Of a DNA stretch of 64,000 nucleotides, positions 32,062 to 43,273 are shown in pieces. This DNA is from Karstenula rhodostoma CBS 690.94. Its lineage: Eukaryota > Ascomycota > Dothideomycetes > Pleosporales > Didymosphaeriaceae. Every line of letters begins with the position of its first letter. The stretch's first letter is position 1. The translations under genes and the position numbers were made by a program. The notes under the pieces are model-generated. The model was not told the DNA's origin, did no database searches, and worked only from the letters and a program-made list of their open reading frames with translations. The stretch covers positions 1,323,132 through 1,387,131 of the forward strand of contig MU001503.1 of the NCBI GenBank assembly GCA_010093485.1, given 5' to 3'.

Positions 32062-33225
32062 ATGTCTTCCAGCGAAGATCTCGTTACACTGACTGCGGAT
32101 TGTCTCTGCAAGGCCAATATCTTCACAACTCAGGTCCCAAGGTCGAAGCTCCCCTTGGAAGCATGGGCATGCCATTGCGACTCTTGCCGTCACGTCACCG
32201 GTGCAATATACACTACGGATCTGACCTGGCCTGAAGAACGAGCCAACGTCGATGTTTCCGCCCTCAAAGCGTACAGCTTCTCGCCGAAATACGATGTCCT
32301 CTTCTGTCCCACTTGCTCGACGCTGATTTTCTTCGCGAGCACGCAGAAACCAAACGAAAAGCTTGTAGTATCCACGGGAACTCTGAAGAACGCACCGGGC
32401 GATTTCTTCAAGATCACAAAGCACCAATTTGTCGGCGATACCGGAGATGGAGGCGCATCGATGTGGCTGCGCAAGCCTAACACGGATGGCACCGAAGCTA
32501 TACGTTATAGCAAACGTGCACAAGATGACAACGGCAACCCTGCTCAGGCCATATCATACGACTGGCCATCGCCCGATCAATTGACCGGCTACGCGGCGAA
32601 GACAAAAGATCCGGTCCACATCTGGTGCAGATGCGGCGGCGTGAATCTGCGTTGGGAACCACCCAGCTACGAAGGGATAAAGGATGAAGACCTGCCCTGG
32701 TTTGTCGATCCTAACACACACAAGGCTCTGGCAGGTTTCTGTGCTTGCGAATCGTGTCGCTTGTTTGGAGGAGTGGATGTCTGGACCTGGGGCTTTGCTG
32801 AGCTAAAGGACATACACTTTTCCAACAAGGAACCGGGTTTTCCTAACTCGAGCGATGCTCTCAGGGCCCTGGTAGACGCTAGAGACCCCTCTGTTGGATC
32901 TCTCACTTACTTCGCATCTTCCTCCGACGCTCAACGTTACTTCTGCAGCAATTGTTCTGCTTCCATCTTCTATGCCTGGGATGAAAGAAAGTTCATGGTA
33001 GACGTTGCGCTTGGCGTTCTTGAAGCCTCGGATGGCGCAAGAGCGGAAGGTTCTTTTTCGTGGGCTTTTGGAGGCGCGATCAGCCATCTAGAAGAGAATG
33101 CTGGAGGGTGGAGGTACGACCAATTCCAGCGAGTCATGAAAGAGGGCGAAGACTGGAGGATTAGTCGGGGATACCCCAAGAATTGGAGGAGACTAGCACG
33201 CGAAGAAGCTGTGGAGAGGGCATAG
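32062..33225 (+). CDS. protein with two GFA/CENP-V zinc domains, 387 aa
   Basis: A single exon. Two copies of the glutathione-dependent formaldehyde-activating (GFA/CENP-V) fold are joined head to tail. Domain 1 has CLC at residues 14-16, CHCDSC at 37-42 and CPTC at 82-85. Domain 2 repeats the pattern with CRC, CACESC and CSNC. Each set can bind structural and catalytic zinc through two clusters. Single-domain relatives add glutathione to aldehydes or are of unknown function; double-domain fungal members are common but uncharacterised. There is no signal peptide, so it is cytosolic. It is divergent from the GH16 relic and multicopper oxidase side. Reading frame and composition are clean. Confidence 0.9.
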   Translation: MSSSEDLVTLTADCLCKANIFTTQVPRSKLPLEAWACHCDSCRHVTGAIYTTDLTWPEERANVDVSALKAYSFSPKYDVLFCPTCSTLIFFASTQKPNEKLVVSTGTLKNAPGDFFKITKHQFVGDTGDGGASMWLRKPNTDGTEAIRYSKRAQDDNGNPAQAISYDWPSPDQLTGYAAKTKDPVHIWCRCGGVNLRWEPPSYEGIKDEDLPWFVDPNTHKALAGFCACESCRLFGGVDVWTWGFAELKDIHFSNKEPGFPNSSDALRALVDARDPSVGSLTYFASSSDAQRYFCSNCSASIFYAWDERKFMVDVALGVLEASDGARAEGSFSWAFGGAISHLEENAGGWRYDQFQRVMKEGEDWRISRGYPKNWRRLAREEAVERA

Positions 33226-34385
33226 CAAGGAGCTGGTAATCAGTAGTCGCAAACCCGAAATGAGATAATCTTTCCATATCTAACTACCCAGTTTTAACCG
33301 AGCTGCTTTGTCACAGAAGTACAAATTGATTGTGGTAGACCCGTGGTCGTCGTGTAGGAGGGGCGGCTGTTCGCTTTGTGGTGGGTTATGGCTAGGGGTT
33401 GCAGCCTAGCTTTGGAAAAGTCGCGAGGGAGATGGAAGAGAGTACGAAAGTGAGCTATTAGTCCTATGCTGTCTGTGTTCGTCGTGCAGCATTTAGCGTT
33501 GGAAGTTTGAACTAGTGAACCGCCATAATCACTGAGAAGAGGAATCGCAGATGCTGTCGCTGTAGAGCTTGTTGCTTTCGCGTTTGCTTAGCTTTGTACA
33601 CAATGGCATCTCAGTCGCTTGGCTGACGCTACAGTTCTGCGGACTAGACATGCTGTGCATTGAATAGCCTCAGGTGGATGTTCACTGGATCAAGGACGTA
33701 GTCAACCTAGCCAAGAGGCCTGAATATGCGGTAAGGAAAAAGCGCCAGCTACAAATCAGGCTCTTCAGACTCGTAGCTATCTCTGCAGCGCAATGGGGCG
33801 GGGAAAGCTGTACCTGCCGTGAACGCATAGACCAGTGACGGAGGGGTCGCAGTAGCGTAAACAATGGGCAGATGGCCCACCCAAAAAGGGCAACAGCATC
33901 ATGCCATTCACTCAAAAACTGTACCAAAAAAGCAAAAGCAAAAAGAGTTCGGACCCCGGTGGGCCCTACGTCTCTCCTGCGAATCGAACTGTTAGCACAA
34001 TCCCAAACACAGGACTACCTACTGCGGAACGCTCAGCAACTATCTAACTAAGGCATAGACCAACGCACGTCCAGAGGCGAAAGTTATTGCAAATTGAATA
34101 ATATATATACCCAGTTAAGGTCAATTAGTGCATATGAAAATAAGATGAGTGGGAGTGATTGTGATCAAATGGAAGGAGCGGGGTCCGGAAGCGAGCTCTC
34201 AGACGTGCACGACGTGAACGTAGTGAGTGAATGCAAGCTCAAATGCATTGGAAGGTGCGTGGGGAATGATAGGCTACGCGAGCACGGTTGGTCACATCGC
34301 AGTAATTGGGCCTCAGACAGCGCATCACGACATTTTGGGAATGGAAACTATACTATGCAAGCTGAAATCATGATACTCTCTCCAT
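33226..34385. other. intergenic region
   Basis: About 1.16 kb. It includes a short B-box-like sequence on the minus strand near 33985, considered and rejected as a tRNA. Open frames up to 80 codons have no motif. A plus-strand frame from 34094 runs antisense into the next gene and is not called. Confidence 0.5.
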
Positions 34386-35343
34386 TCACCACTCCTTGTA
34401 AGCGATATACGGACTACGACAAGCTGCACGATCTCGGATCCCCCAGTACACCATCTCCCTCAAGCGCCCCCTCAAGAACCCCCTCTCCGATTCTGACACT
34501 AGGTCCTGTGGCCGGATCTCATCGCCGGGCAACCCAGCCTTCCACTCCCTCTCCAATCTCTCCAGATCTCTTCTCGCCTGATGCCACCAACTATTCCCAG
34601 GGGACGAGTAGGCGCACAGCAACCGGACTTCTCCAACTGCCCCGGCTTCGCGATAGATTTTCTGGTCCGCAGTATACAGCTTGACATACTTACTCTCGGG
34701 AAGGAGGGTAGCGTTCTCAAACCCAAATTGCTCCGCTGTCAGGTCAAGGATGAATCGACCGTGCGTCGTCGTGATGCGGATAACGGTGTGCGTGAAGGAC
34801 TTTTGCCAGCCCACGTAGAGTTCGAGAAGTGGTTTTGGAATGACCTGAATCACGTCCACTCGGATAGTAGGATTGACTGGATAGCGGATTAGACATAGAG
34901 ACCAAAGTACTGTTTGCCACCACCTTCCGCTACGAGATAGCCGTCTGAAGGCACCAAAATCATACATATCCATTCTCGGAAAGCCCAGAATAGGATTGTC
35001 AAACGACTTCTGCTCAAGGTTCACGAGACTACTCACCAATGCGGAGGAGATCTACAAGCCAGTCCCTCATGAGGAGCCAGCTGTAGTTGCAGAAGTTGTG
35101 CATTACTATCGCTCGCTGGATGCTCGGAGGGGCATCAGGGAGCGCGTATGCTGCGCCGAGCTCCAGAGGACTGTTCGCGCGGAGCTTCAACCAGAACTGG
35201 GAGTTCTCCATGTCGGATAGCGCTTCGATGTCGGAGATGTCGTACCGTTGCGCGGCGGAGGCGAGAATGAGGAACAGTTGGTAGATGAGTGTGCAGACGG
35301 CATTGATGGCATGCTGCTCGGGGATTGTGTGACGCGACGCCAT
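34386..35343 (-). CDS. orphan-family hypothetical protein, copy A, 265 aa
   Basis: Exon 1 is 35037-35343 (MASRHTIPEQ...) and exon 2 is 34386-34876. The 160-bp intron (GTGAGT donor, TCTAATC branch, TATCCAG acceptor) joins in phase 1. The second half has the motif RFILDLTAEQFGFEN followed by a Lys/Tyr-rich loop and a charged C-terminal helix. The same order occurs in the gene at 55901-56818, with QFVLDVSGDQFGLKE at the matching place, so the two are members of one family. No catalytic residues are evident. The Met at 35421 would add 26 residues. It is divergent from the MYND-related paralog at 35602, with about 260 bp between the starts. Function unknown. Confidence 0.65.
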
Positions 35344-35601
35344 AGCGAATGTGGTGTACGCGGTGAGGAAGTGGAAGCAGCAGCGAAAGGTATGAGCGGG
35401 GTGGAGCTGCGGTGAGAGCAAGAGGAAGTCGCGCTAGTATTGCGTTTGTTGCTGGGGAGCGTATGTGCGTTAGGCTACACTACAGGTGACTTCACCTCGG
35501 AACGGGCTTCACGGCCTCACATTTTGGTCTACCCCACTTCGAATTTTCGGCTTCCATACTCCTATCGACAGGATCACCACGATCAGGCTCTCCTCATCGA
35601 A

Positions 35602-36657
35602 ATGGCGGCCATTCCCACCCTAGCGAGTATCTCTGATGCTCTTCAAGACTGTGGAGACAGTCACGCGTCACAGTGGCTGCGATATCTCCATCGGACTGCC
35701 GATCTTGTCAATCTATCATTCTCCACTGAGCGAGAATCAATGTTCAACCACGTACTTCGCGATCACGGAGTTGTATCGGGAATGCCCTATCTTACGTTCG
35801 AGTGCCTTAGTGCACCTGCAGCCCAGAAGCCGTTTTGCGATCCCCGAATGGACAACACGATCAAATTGCGGGCCCTCTACTTGGGCCAGTGCGTTCATTC
35901 TGTGATCCTCAGCACACCCTTATTGACATACTTGAGCAACGGTAAGTTGCTTTCTTCCGGCGACAATAGCAAACTGACAATCTTCACAGATTGCGGTTTC
36001 CGGATCTGCGAGTACGACATCCATGTCAGTCCCAAAGTCGCAACATGGTGCACGAACAAGAAGGAGTATAATAATTGGCCGCTGCATTCTGTGCTATTCC
36101 TCGCACCATCCTTCCTTCCTACGACGGCGACTGCGTCCGACCCTTTCAAGGACCCCGGCATGATTCTCGACCCTTCCAGTAGTCAGATGGGGTTCGAAGA
36201 GACAATTTCCTGCGCAAAAAAGTATTTTCGTGACAAGTTCGAATCCTTCGAAGGGCATTCAAGCAGGCCCCTCGGATCACATCTCAGCCGGTTCAAAGCC
36301 GACCTCCTCACATCGCCCTCTTCGATGCACGATCACTACGCCCAGTTCCGACAAGAAATATCGCTCCGCGCAATCTGTAACGTGCTCTATGAAGAGGTAG
36401 AACAAAGGATGGGCGGAGCCAAGGCGGTCATAAATCTAGAGGAACCTGAATGGAAACGATTCCTGGAAGCGCTGGGACTACGGTTGGAGCACGAGATGGG
36501 CCAGCTTCGCACCCAGTTGGACAACATCGAGTTCGCCGGTTGCGAGGAGGACATGGAGTATCGAGGAAGGCAGCTTATGAGTCAGTATGATAAGGAGGGA
36601 TACAGGAATATGATAGCGCCGGTACCCGGCGTCATCCTGAGTTCAGACAGGCGATAG
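35602..36657 (+). CDS. MYND-family-related paralog lacking the zinc finger, 335 aa
   Basis: Exons 35602-35941 and 35990-36657. The 48-bp intron (GTAAGT...TTCACAG) has no stop and keeps frame, so the unspliced ORF looks intact. The intron sits at the same place and phase (after LSxG) as in the downstream gene at 37079. Shared features include FCDPRMDNTIKLRALYLGQC versus FCKPEVPEDIKLCAQYLNHC, then LLTYLSNG versus LMAYLSKG, and the pair VLFLAP...GMILDPSSSQMGF versus VFFVAP...GIILDPSGMQFGF. The N-terminal MYND zinc finger of the neighbour is missing here; the preceding sequence to 35440 has no Cys cluster. Function unknown; a tandem duplicate that lost, or never gained, the finger. Confidence 0.75.
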   Translation: MAAIPTLASISDALQDCGDSHASQWLRYLHRTADLVNLSFSTERESMFNHVLRDHGVVSGMPYLTFECLSAPAAQKPFCDPRMDNTIKLRALYLGQCVHSVILSTPLLTYLSNGKLLSSGDNSKLTIFTDCGFRICEYDIHVSPKVATWCTNKKEYNNWPLHSVLFLAPSFLPTTATASDPFKDPGMILDPSSSQMGFEETISCAKKYFRDKFESFEGHSSRPLGSHLSRFKADLLTSPSSMHDHYAQFRQEISLRAICNVLYEEVEQRMGGAKAVINLEEPEWKRFLEALGLRLEHEMGQLRTQLDNIEFAGCEEDMEYRGRQLMSQYDKEGYRNMIAPVPGVILSSDRR

Positions 36658-37078
36658 CATACCCAAGCGTGCTACCCTAATATATGGCGTAAATATGAGA
36701 TGAGGCCATGTGATACAATTGTCTTTCATAGATAGGGATGTAGACTCCAACTGTATTATAGCCCCTGAGCCTGCCAAGCTGATGTCCGACATGACCATAG
36801 ACGCTGCGTGATATGCATGGCGGTCCCTGCAAATAGCACCGAAGCTCATTTCTACAGATCCCAGAGTGGTTTTTGGCGTTTGGACAGGAAACAGAAACCA
36901 CGCTAAGCTCGAGTGGGGCGTCGGCCTCAGTCGCGGTCTGTCGTGTGTTCACCTGGGGACGATCTCGCGATTCCCCTCCACTACCACGCCAATACCGCGT
37001 GCGCATTTGCTTACCCTCTTCGCGACTGTCAAGAATACCGACTAACGCCCCCGCCTGGAATACCGCACCGCCGTTGCG

Positions 37079-38282
37079 ATGGCATACTCAATCGCCGGCC
37101 TCAAGGTCACCACGGAGGACCCCAATCGCTGCGCGCTCGCCGGATGTAACGAGATCGCCAAAGTCATTTGCAGACGGTGTATGGGGACGCCAGACATAGA
37201 GCTACCGGATAACCAGCTCCTCGCAGACGTAGCCTATTGCAGCGAGGGGCACCTGAAGCAAGACCTCCCCGCCCACATGGAGATGTGCGACCACCGAAGA
37301 TGGGTGAGGGCTATTGGCCGGATCAGCGAGCTTCACTACCTCCTGCTCTCGATAGATTGCCAAAGGGGGAATTTGGCGCTTTTCGATTATAAGCTGTCAG
37401 ACGACAATGAGGGCCAAAAGCGCGAGTTTTTATACCAGGAGCGAGAACCTGGCGAGCCTTTCTGCAAACCTGAAGTACCTGAAGACATAAAGCTTTGCGC
37501 GCAGTATCTGAACCATTGCGTCCACTCTCTGGTCCTTGGTACCAGCTTGATGGCCTATTTGAGCAAGGGTAAGTCAATACCACGGGAATTACAGCACCTA
37601 GAAAGCGTACCGCTGACATGTCTCTCCAGATGGCCACATGCGCGTCAAAGAGCGCCACATTCTGGTCAATCCTCATATTTACGTACGCGCCTCTCACACC
37701 TGGACCGACAGCGAGGATGACAACGAACAAGTATATCACAGTGTGTTCTTCGTTGCGCCACCGTCTGCTACTCGCCGACAAGATCCCTTCGACGAAGACG
37801 GAATCATCTTGGACCCCTCAGGCATGCAGTTTGGATTTGGAGAAATCGTTGATACCGCCTCAAACTATCTGGCGAAGAAGGCGCAACCCACTAGTCTCGA
37901 TCCCGACCGGTACCGGGGGAGGTTGGGAGACAAGTTCAAAAACCACCTGGACGAGCTTGTGAATAGCAGTGGGAGAGCCCTAGACGCGGTTATTCGAACA
38001 CAAGCTTCACTCCTGGCAGTCATCAATGTCTTGTTTCCAGAGCTCGACCGAATCTATGGGTTTGCGGGACTCATAGAGGCGGATAGGGAAGCATGGAAGG
38101 GTTTTAGGACCAGATTCGAGACGCTCTACACTCAGTATAAGGAGACCATTGACGGCAAGCTAGATGAAATTGATGATTCGCATAAGGGAGAGGGGCAGAA
38201 ACAGGCTGCGAAGAGGAGGTTGCTAAATGAGCACGCAGGGGCGGCCTATGACATGATGAAGGCGCTGATTGACGATGTCTGA
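37079..38282 (+). CDS. MYND-type zinc-finger protein, 380 aa
   Basis: Exons 37079-37568 and 37630-38282, with a 61-bp intron (GTAAGT...CTCCAG) in phase 1. The N-terminus carries a MYND-like finger: Cys18, Cys23, Cys31, Cys34, Cys54, His58, His66 and Cys70, so the second half keeps the C-x3-H, x7, H-x3-C spacing, with one Cys replaced by His. A 19-residue insertion separates the two halves. The rest is helical, ending in a Lys/Glu-rich coiled-coil-like stretch (residues about 330-375). MYND fingers bind proline-rich partner peptides. No SET domain is present, so this is not a methyltransferase. It is the tandem neighbour and paralog of the gene at 35602. Its partner is unknown. Confidence 0.8.
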
Positions 38283-39542
38283 CGCTATGATAGCGAGCTC
38301 TTAGAATGGGAGTTCTGGGCTGGAAGAGGCACAGAGTCATGGTTAGTGTATATAGTAGACTTGTCGAAACTTCTGCGGCAGCATAAGAAGCCAATGCCAC
38401 AAGAGAACTACGACTGCAGTCGCACTTTATCTTGGGATGACTCGTTTTGCAACACAGCCCTCATGCTCTGACATTAGATATAGCTTTATATGATGAAGGA
38501 GGGCTATCATAGCAACGCCGTAGCCATATACGTGTTCGGTGGACGGTAAGACAACGAAGCAGTGTGGGGTGGGATGGTTTGCGTCCAAAGTCTGCCAGGC
38601 AAAGAAGCACTCCCGAACACACTTTCTCTAGTGCTCATGTGTTATCTAACCAGGAGCCTGCTGAATGCCGCACCGTCCTATTGACGCTGATGCTGTGGTG
38701 TGTGACACAAACAGAGATGCCCGTCGCGAGAGTGAGCGTAGGGAGAGCCGCGTTCTGCTTGTTGATAGCAAACAGACGTACTGCACATGCGCTTGTATGA
38801 GGAGGAAAGCCTTTAAGGGCTACGGAGCCTGCTTCGGCGCCTTCCAGCAAATAAGGCAGACTGACGCCATAGCATCTCGAGTGCAAGCCGCATCATCACC
38901 GCGGCACTGTGCAGCCGGATGGCATCATTCGTGCGTGCGGTCTCGAAAACGCGGAGCTGAAGATCTCGAGTCTTGCCGCTCCTGCACCTGCAGATTTGTT
39001 GTGGTGGCCGGCTAGACGCCTTCACGTCTCCGCCTTCACGTCTCCGCCTCGCCGCCTATACCACCATCACCACAACGTCCTCGGCTGCCCCACCATACAA
39101 CTTTCCGACCACAACCGCCGTCTTTTTTCGAGTCGCCAGCCGAACATCCGAGCAGAGGTGAAGCGCTGGATCTTGCTGCTGCTTTCGAGTACATTTTCTC
39201 TTTCTCTTTCTTTCCACCGCCGCCGCCCGCATTGTTGCGATCTCACGATGCAGTCCGAGACCGTAAAAGCAGAGGTCAACGCCCGTACCGCGCCTCAAGA
39301 ACAGCTTTTCCGATAAGGTAGGATCTTATAGGGGCGGAGCGGCCTATGAAGGAGGGCAGCTTTGCTCACACGAAGCGCGTTCCGTCTCCGGCGTTTCCCC
39401 CCGCCCACTCTACCGCAGCAGACGGAGCAAAGACGAGAGCGGGCCAGTAGAATGACCAAACCATTGTCGGAAGTGGTAGGAAAAGCTAGGTGAAGCAACT
39501 GGTACGCTGTACAAGATATTGCGACTTCGCTGACCGCAACAT

Positions 39543-39925
39543 ATGAAGTCTAGCGGTCGTCCGACCACTGAATCGCAACACCAGCACACAAGCGCAGTTC
39601 AGCAAGACCGAGTACCGCTTGCGCGACCTCAGAGTATCCTACAATGAACCAGATTTGCTCACGTTTAGCTAATGCCCCAGGTTCTGTTTGCGACGGCCCC
39701 AGCGCACCCACAGAGGTACATCCAGACCGTGTGGGGTCTGCGGATCACGAGCTGTGCTCAATGGATCTCATCTACACAAAAAAGAAGCTCGAGCTGCTCT
39801 GGACTTTTGAGCCTCTGCCAAGCGATTACTGTTGTTGTCGGCAGGCGACCTTGAGAGCCACACTAATCGGTGACAACTTTCGCTGTATGGAAACCTCCTC
39901 GGCTCTCATCAAGTTATACAAGTGA
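39543..39925 (+). CDS. possible small two-exon gene, 111 aa
   Basis: Exon A is 39543-39633 (MKSSGRPTTESQHQHTS) and exon B is 39681-39925. The 47-bp putative intron has a GTATCC donor, a GCTAAT branch and a CCCAG acceptor, and joins in phase 1. The product is hydrophilic at the N-terminus, followed by a Cys/Leu-bearing half (LELLWTFEPLPSDYCCC). There is no signal peptide and no known domain. A further coding-like run (EQIDSVHEAVATSLNN, near 39950) may belong to the same locus through a splice I could not place. Support is limited to composition and one good intron, so this could be spurious. Confidence 0.28.
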
Positions 39926-41976
39926 CCTGGCTAACGGCAGGAACAGATAGATAGCGTTCACGAAGCTGTTGCAACCAGTCTGAACAACGTTCGCTTTCCG
40001 AGCAAGTCCAACAAGTGATCGCGCTCGAGTTGAACAGGTTAGGAGAACCGTGAGACTACAGGCGCTGAGCTTTCTTCCTCGAGACAAGACATCAAACGGT
40101 CATCGCGTCGGTACATCTACTGGCAAGAAGCTCACAACTTCGTCCCGCAGACGCAACGCGCAGGAGAGTGAAGAAACCTCGCAGACCACCACTGTCGAAC
40201 GGCGTTAGAGCCCCCAAGAAAGAGGCAAGCTTCCCATTAACCAAATGCCCGCACAGACTAGAAGTCCGCTGATTCCTTTACAGGTACGGCAGGAATTACA
40301 ACTCCCGGACACGCTTTTTCAATGGCTGCCGAGCGCCTCACGTGCCGACCGACCGAACCGCCGCATCGAAGCTCCCATAAGACCAAGAAGTGGGAAACAG
40401 CCACAATACACAGAAGATGGATGATCATGCGTTGGAGGATGAGCACTGTGTGCGTGGGACAAGTACAAGTTCGGGCCACAAGAAGGAGCAAGAAGACGAA
40501 CCGCACGTTATTTGAGACCCTCCTCAACCGAACGAGACGATATTCCGACCGATGGCACGATGCTGACGAACCGGGCGGGTAGGACGACCGCAGCATCGAA
40601 CGGCTCGGAGCGGATGATTGATACCGAGGGCGAGAAGGTCGGCGACGGATGAATCCCATGATTGAGGGTCATGATCTGGAAGGGAGAGGAGCCAGCTGGT
40701 GATCGTATCCAAAGACATTGTCCAAACCGACGGTCGCTGTCGTAGGGCTGGCACAACTACGATTATGTACGAGCCGAGGTACAAAATAACGTATCAAAGG
40801 CAGTGCAAGTTTGATTTCGCGTCGAACCAGACCGCAACTTCGAACAGCTCGGAGTGCTGACAACGAACCCAGGAGGAACACGGGGTCGTGGTATGGATGG
40901 TGACCTGTGGCCAGAATCGCGCAAGTCCATTGGACAGCAAGGCAACCAACTCGTCCATGAGAAGCCGAGAGGGAACAAGTGCCCATCTAACCTCCCCGAG
41001 AGTTTTCTCTGACGGACCGTTCCCACAACGCCGACGTCGACGAGTCTTACGACGATCATGCAGAATTCGGATACGTGTCGATACACAACGTACCGACAAC
41101 CAGACTGGGCGGGTAAGACGACTGGAGCTTCGCACCGTGGAGACTGACAACACAGCAGCGAACACAAGGTTAAAACACACAGTGGAGGAGGCCGAGCACC
41201 CGCGAATGTGCCGACACCACAGGGCCCCTTCGCCTGCGTCCTTGTTGTTTGAGCCGTCCGCAACGCACTCCCCTCGTACGCACGAACATCGTCACCGACT
41301 CGCCATCCTCCCCCATAACAACGAAGCCACCAGAAGGATACCAAGATTGTCGGAGTCCAAAAGTCAAGGGCGCCTCCTCTTACGAGGCTGCCATTATAAG
41401 CTCTCTTGAAGCTTATGATCACGTGATATCGCCTCCGAGAAACGTCTGTTCAAGCGTGATCGCGAAGTCCACCAAGACCAGTCCCTCTCCATCTCCTCAC
41501 TCGCTTACGATAAGACGATAATAGAACCTCGGTTTCGCAAGCCGCACGTGTGTTCCGATGTAGTTCATGTTGGACCCTTCGCGGCCTGACCAACCCCGAT
41601 TCTCGCACTCTTCGTTCGGTACTTCTTAGTTCACATGCTGACTGAAGATCGCAGAGGAAGTGGCTGGCCTCCAGATTGCGAAGAAACTGGGCTCCCCCAC
41701 CCTCGTCGAATCTCAAAGGATGGGAATACCGCTTATTCATCTTGAATCATCCGGGACATGTTCATCGCTCTTCAATCCCCAGGGATACCGGTCGTGTAGG
41801 CAACGCAACGTAAGTGACCTCACGCGTTCTTCGTGTTTCTGTTCTTTCCATGACGACAAACTTCTGTCCGACATAACCCGTGTGGACTATCACTATCAAA
41901 GTATCTGATCGACTGATCTTCTCCACGATCTCGTTTGTTATTCATCGGTGTTGCGAGTATGTGCTGAAATTTTCAG

Positions 41977-42188
41977 GGACACGTAAGCCTTCCGCGGACC
42001 ACGGTAGTGAGGGGAAATCGACCAAGGCTGAACCGGAGATGTCGAGCGGCTCAGATGCTTGGAGGACTGGAGAGGATAAAGATTCGCCCACCAGTCCTGG
42101 CCCATTTGCTCCGCAGAAGAATGTCGACTTTTTTCCGGATCGAGGACTCATGCTCCTTACAGAAGAACCTTTAGACACGCTGGAATGA
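41977..42188 (+). CDS. possible terminal exon of an unresolved gene
   Basis: After a TTTTCAG acceptor, a clean frame of about 70 codons follows to TGA. It reads as an acidic, Ser/Pro-rich protein end (SADHGSEGKSTKAEPEMSSG, then FFPDRGLMLLTEEP). Upstream coding-like pieces near 41249-41521 and 41655-41800 could be earlier exons, but I could not join them with confidence. No domain was recognised. Confidence 0.3.
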
Positions 42189-42722
42189 TCGAAATTCTTG
42201 CCCAGGCGAACGATGAGTAGCAAATAGGCGCCGGCGATCCGCTAGTGTTGTCGTTATACTCTGTTGGCGCCAGAAGGATAAAGCCAGCCCGATAGCTGTT
42301 TGGAATTCGGTCCAGATGCGATTCAAAGACATGGGCGACAATTGAGACACGGCGCGGCCAGTTTGACATGTGGCGGCGTGTCACCAGAAGTGGATATGCA
42401 AGCAGCCGTTGCCGCCCTCACCGGGCGAGTCAGGACGCGCATCGCAGCGTCAGCGTTGGTGACAACTGCCCAAGGGCAGCACTCTCCCAGATCATCAACA
42501 GGCCGGCTTAAAGCCAACCGAAAATCGCCTGCGATGTTACAAGTTAGTAACTTCCACATCATCGAGAAAGAAAACAACAACACAACGCAAGACGCGACCA
42601 TCCCCGTCGAACACCCCAACGTCCATCATAATCCCACCGCACACCACAACACCCTCCTCACCCACCGCATCTCTCATTTCCTCCCAAGGATAGGAACATA
42701 AATTTAAGGCGAGTCGCACGCA

Positions 42723-42825
42723 TGGCACGACAAACACCCAACACCGCGCACTGCGCGAGCAGCTTCAAGCCAGCACCTAGCACCTTCGGACGAGTCTGCG
42801 CTTGGCACGACAAACATCCAACACC
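42723..42825. repeat. 23-bp direct repeat, 80 bp apart
   Basis: The sequence TGGCACGACAAACA(C/T)CCAACACC occurs at 42723-42745 and 42803-42825 with one mismatch. The 80-bp period may reflect a small tandem duplication whose other parts have diverged. No function inferred. Confidence 0.8.
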
Positions 42826-43273
42826 AGACGACTCGTCTGAGACCCACAGTGCCGAGCTACCGCCTTAGAAGCCGTAAGATTACCAACCAACAAACACAGT
42901 CTCCCACCGCCATAGGGTGCACACAAGTGCCCGCCAAGACCGTATCCCGAGGGGAGGGTAGAACACCGCCACCGCGCAGCAGAGGACGCATGACGTCTTT
43001 CGTGAACGTCGGGATGATGAGAGGTTCGTGAAGATGGGTGTCATGCGGCTATTCTGTGTGGTAGAAGTGCGTCGCCTGCTCGCAGATAGGACGGGGGTAG
43101 AGGTCGCTTGCTTTGAGAGGTGTGGTGTTGGGTCTTGGGGAGGTTTGAGAGAGATGATGAGATGATAGAGGCTAACTGAGTGTAGGATGGGTATCGTAAA
43201 GAGGTCGGATGAGACGAGAGAAGGACGATCATGCGCGCGAAGACGATAGGAAGGAAGATAAGTACCTTACCGT

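Larger units (their letters stand above)
38283..43273. other. gene-poor 5-kb region with weak coding signals
   Basis: No gene is certain. Two weak calls are listed separately (39543-39925 and 41977-42188). A short 14-bp tandem pair is at 39017-39044. Between 40100 and 41200 several diverged segments resemble each other (for example GAACCGGGCGGGTAGGACGACC near 40569 and a similar run near 41105), suggesting a very old repeat. Open frames of 60-220 codons overlap on both strands and look non-coding. I see no transposase or reverse-transcriptase motif. Confidence 0.45.

Noticed and set aside
33960..34070. Minus-strand tRNA-like patch with a perfect B-box GTTCGATTC
   Set aside because: T-stem does not pair, the A-box is poor and the acceptor stem is displaced by about 8 nt.
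40763..41422. 219-codon minus-strand frame
   Set aside because: Cys/Arg/Trp-rich antisense-like composition, no domain, overlaps other frames of equal quality.
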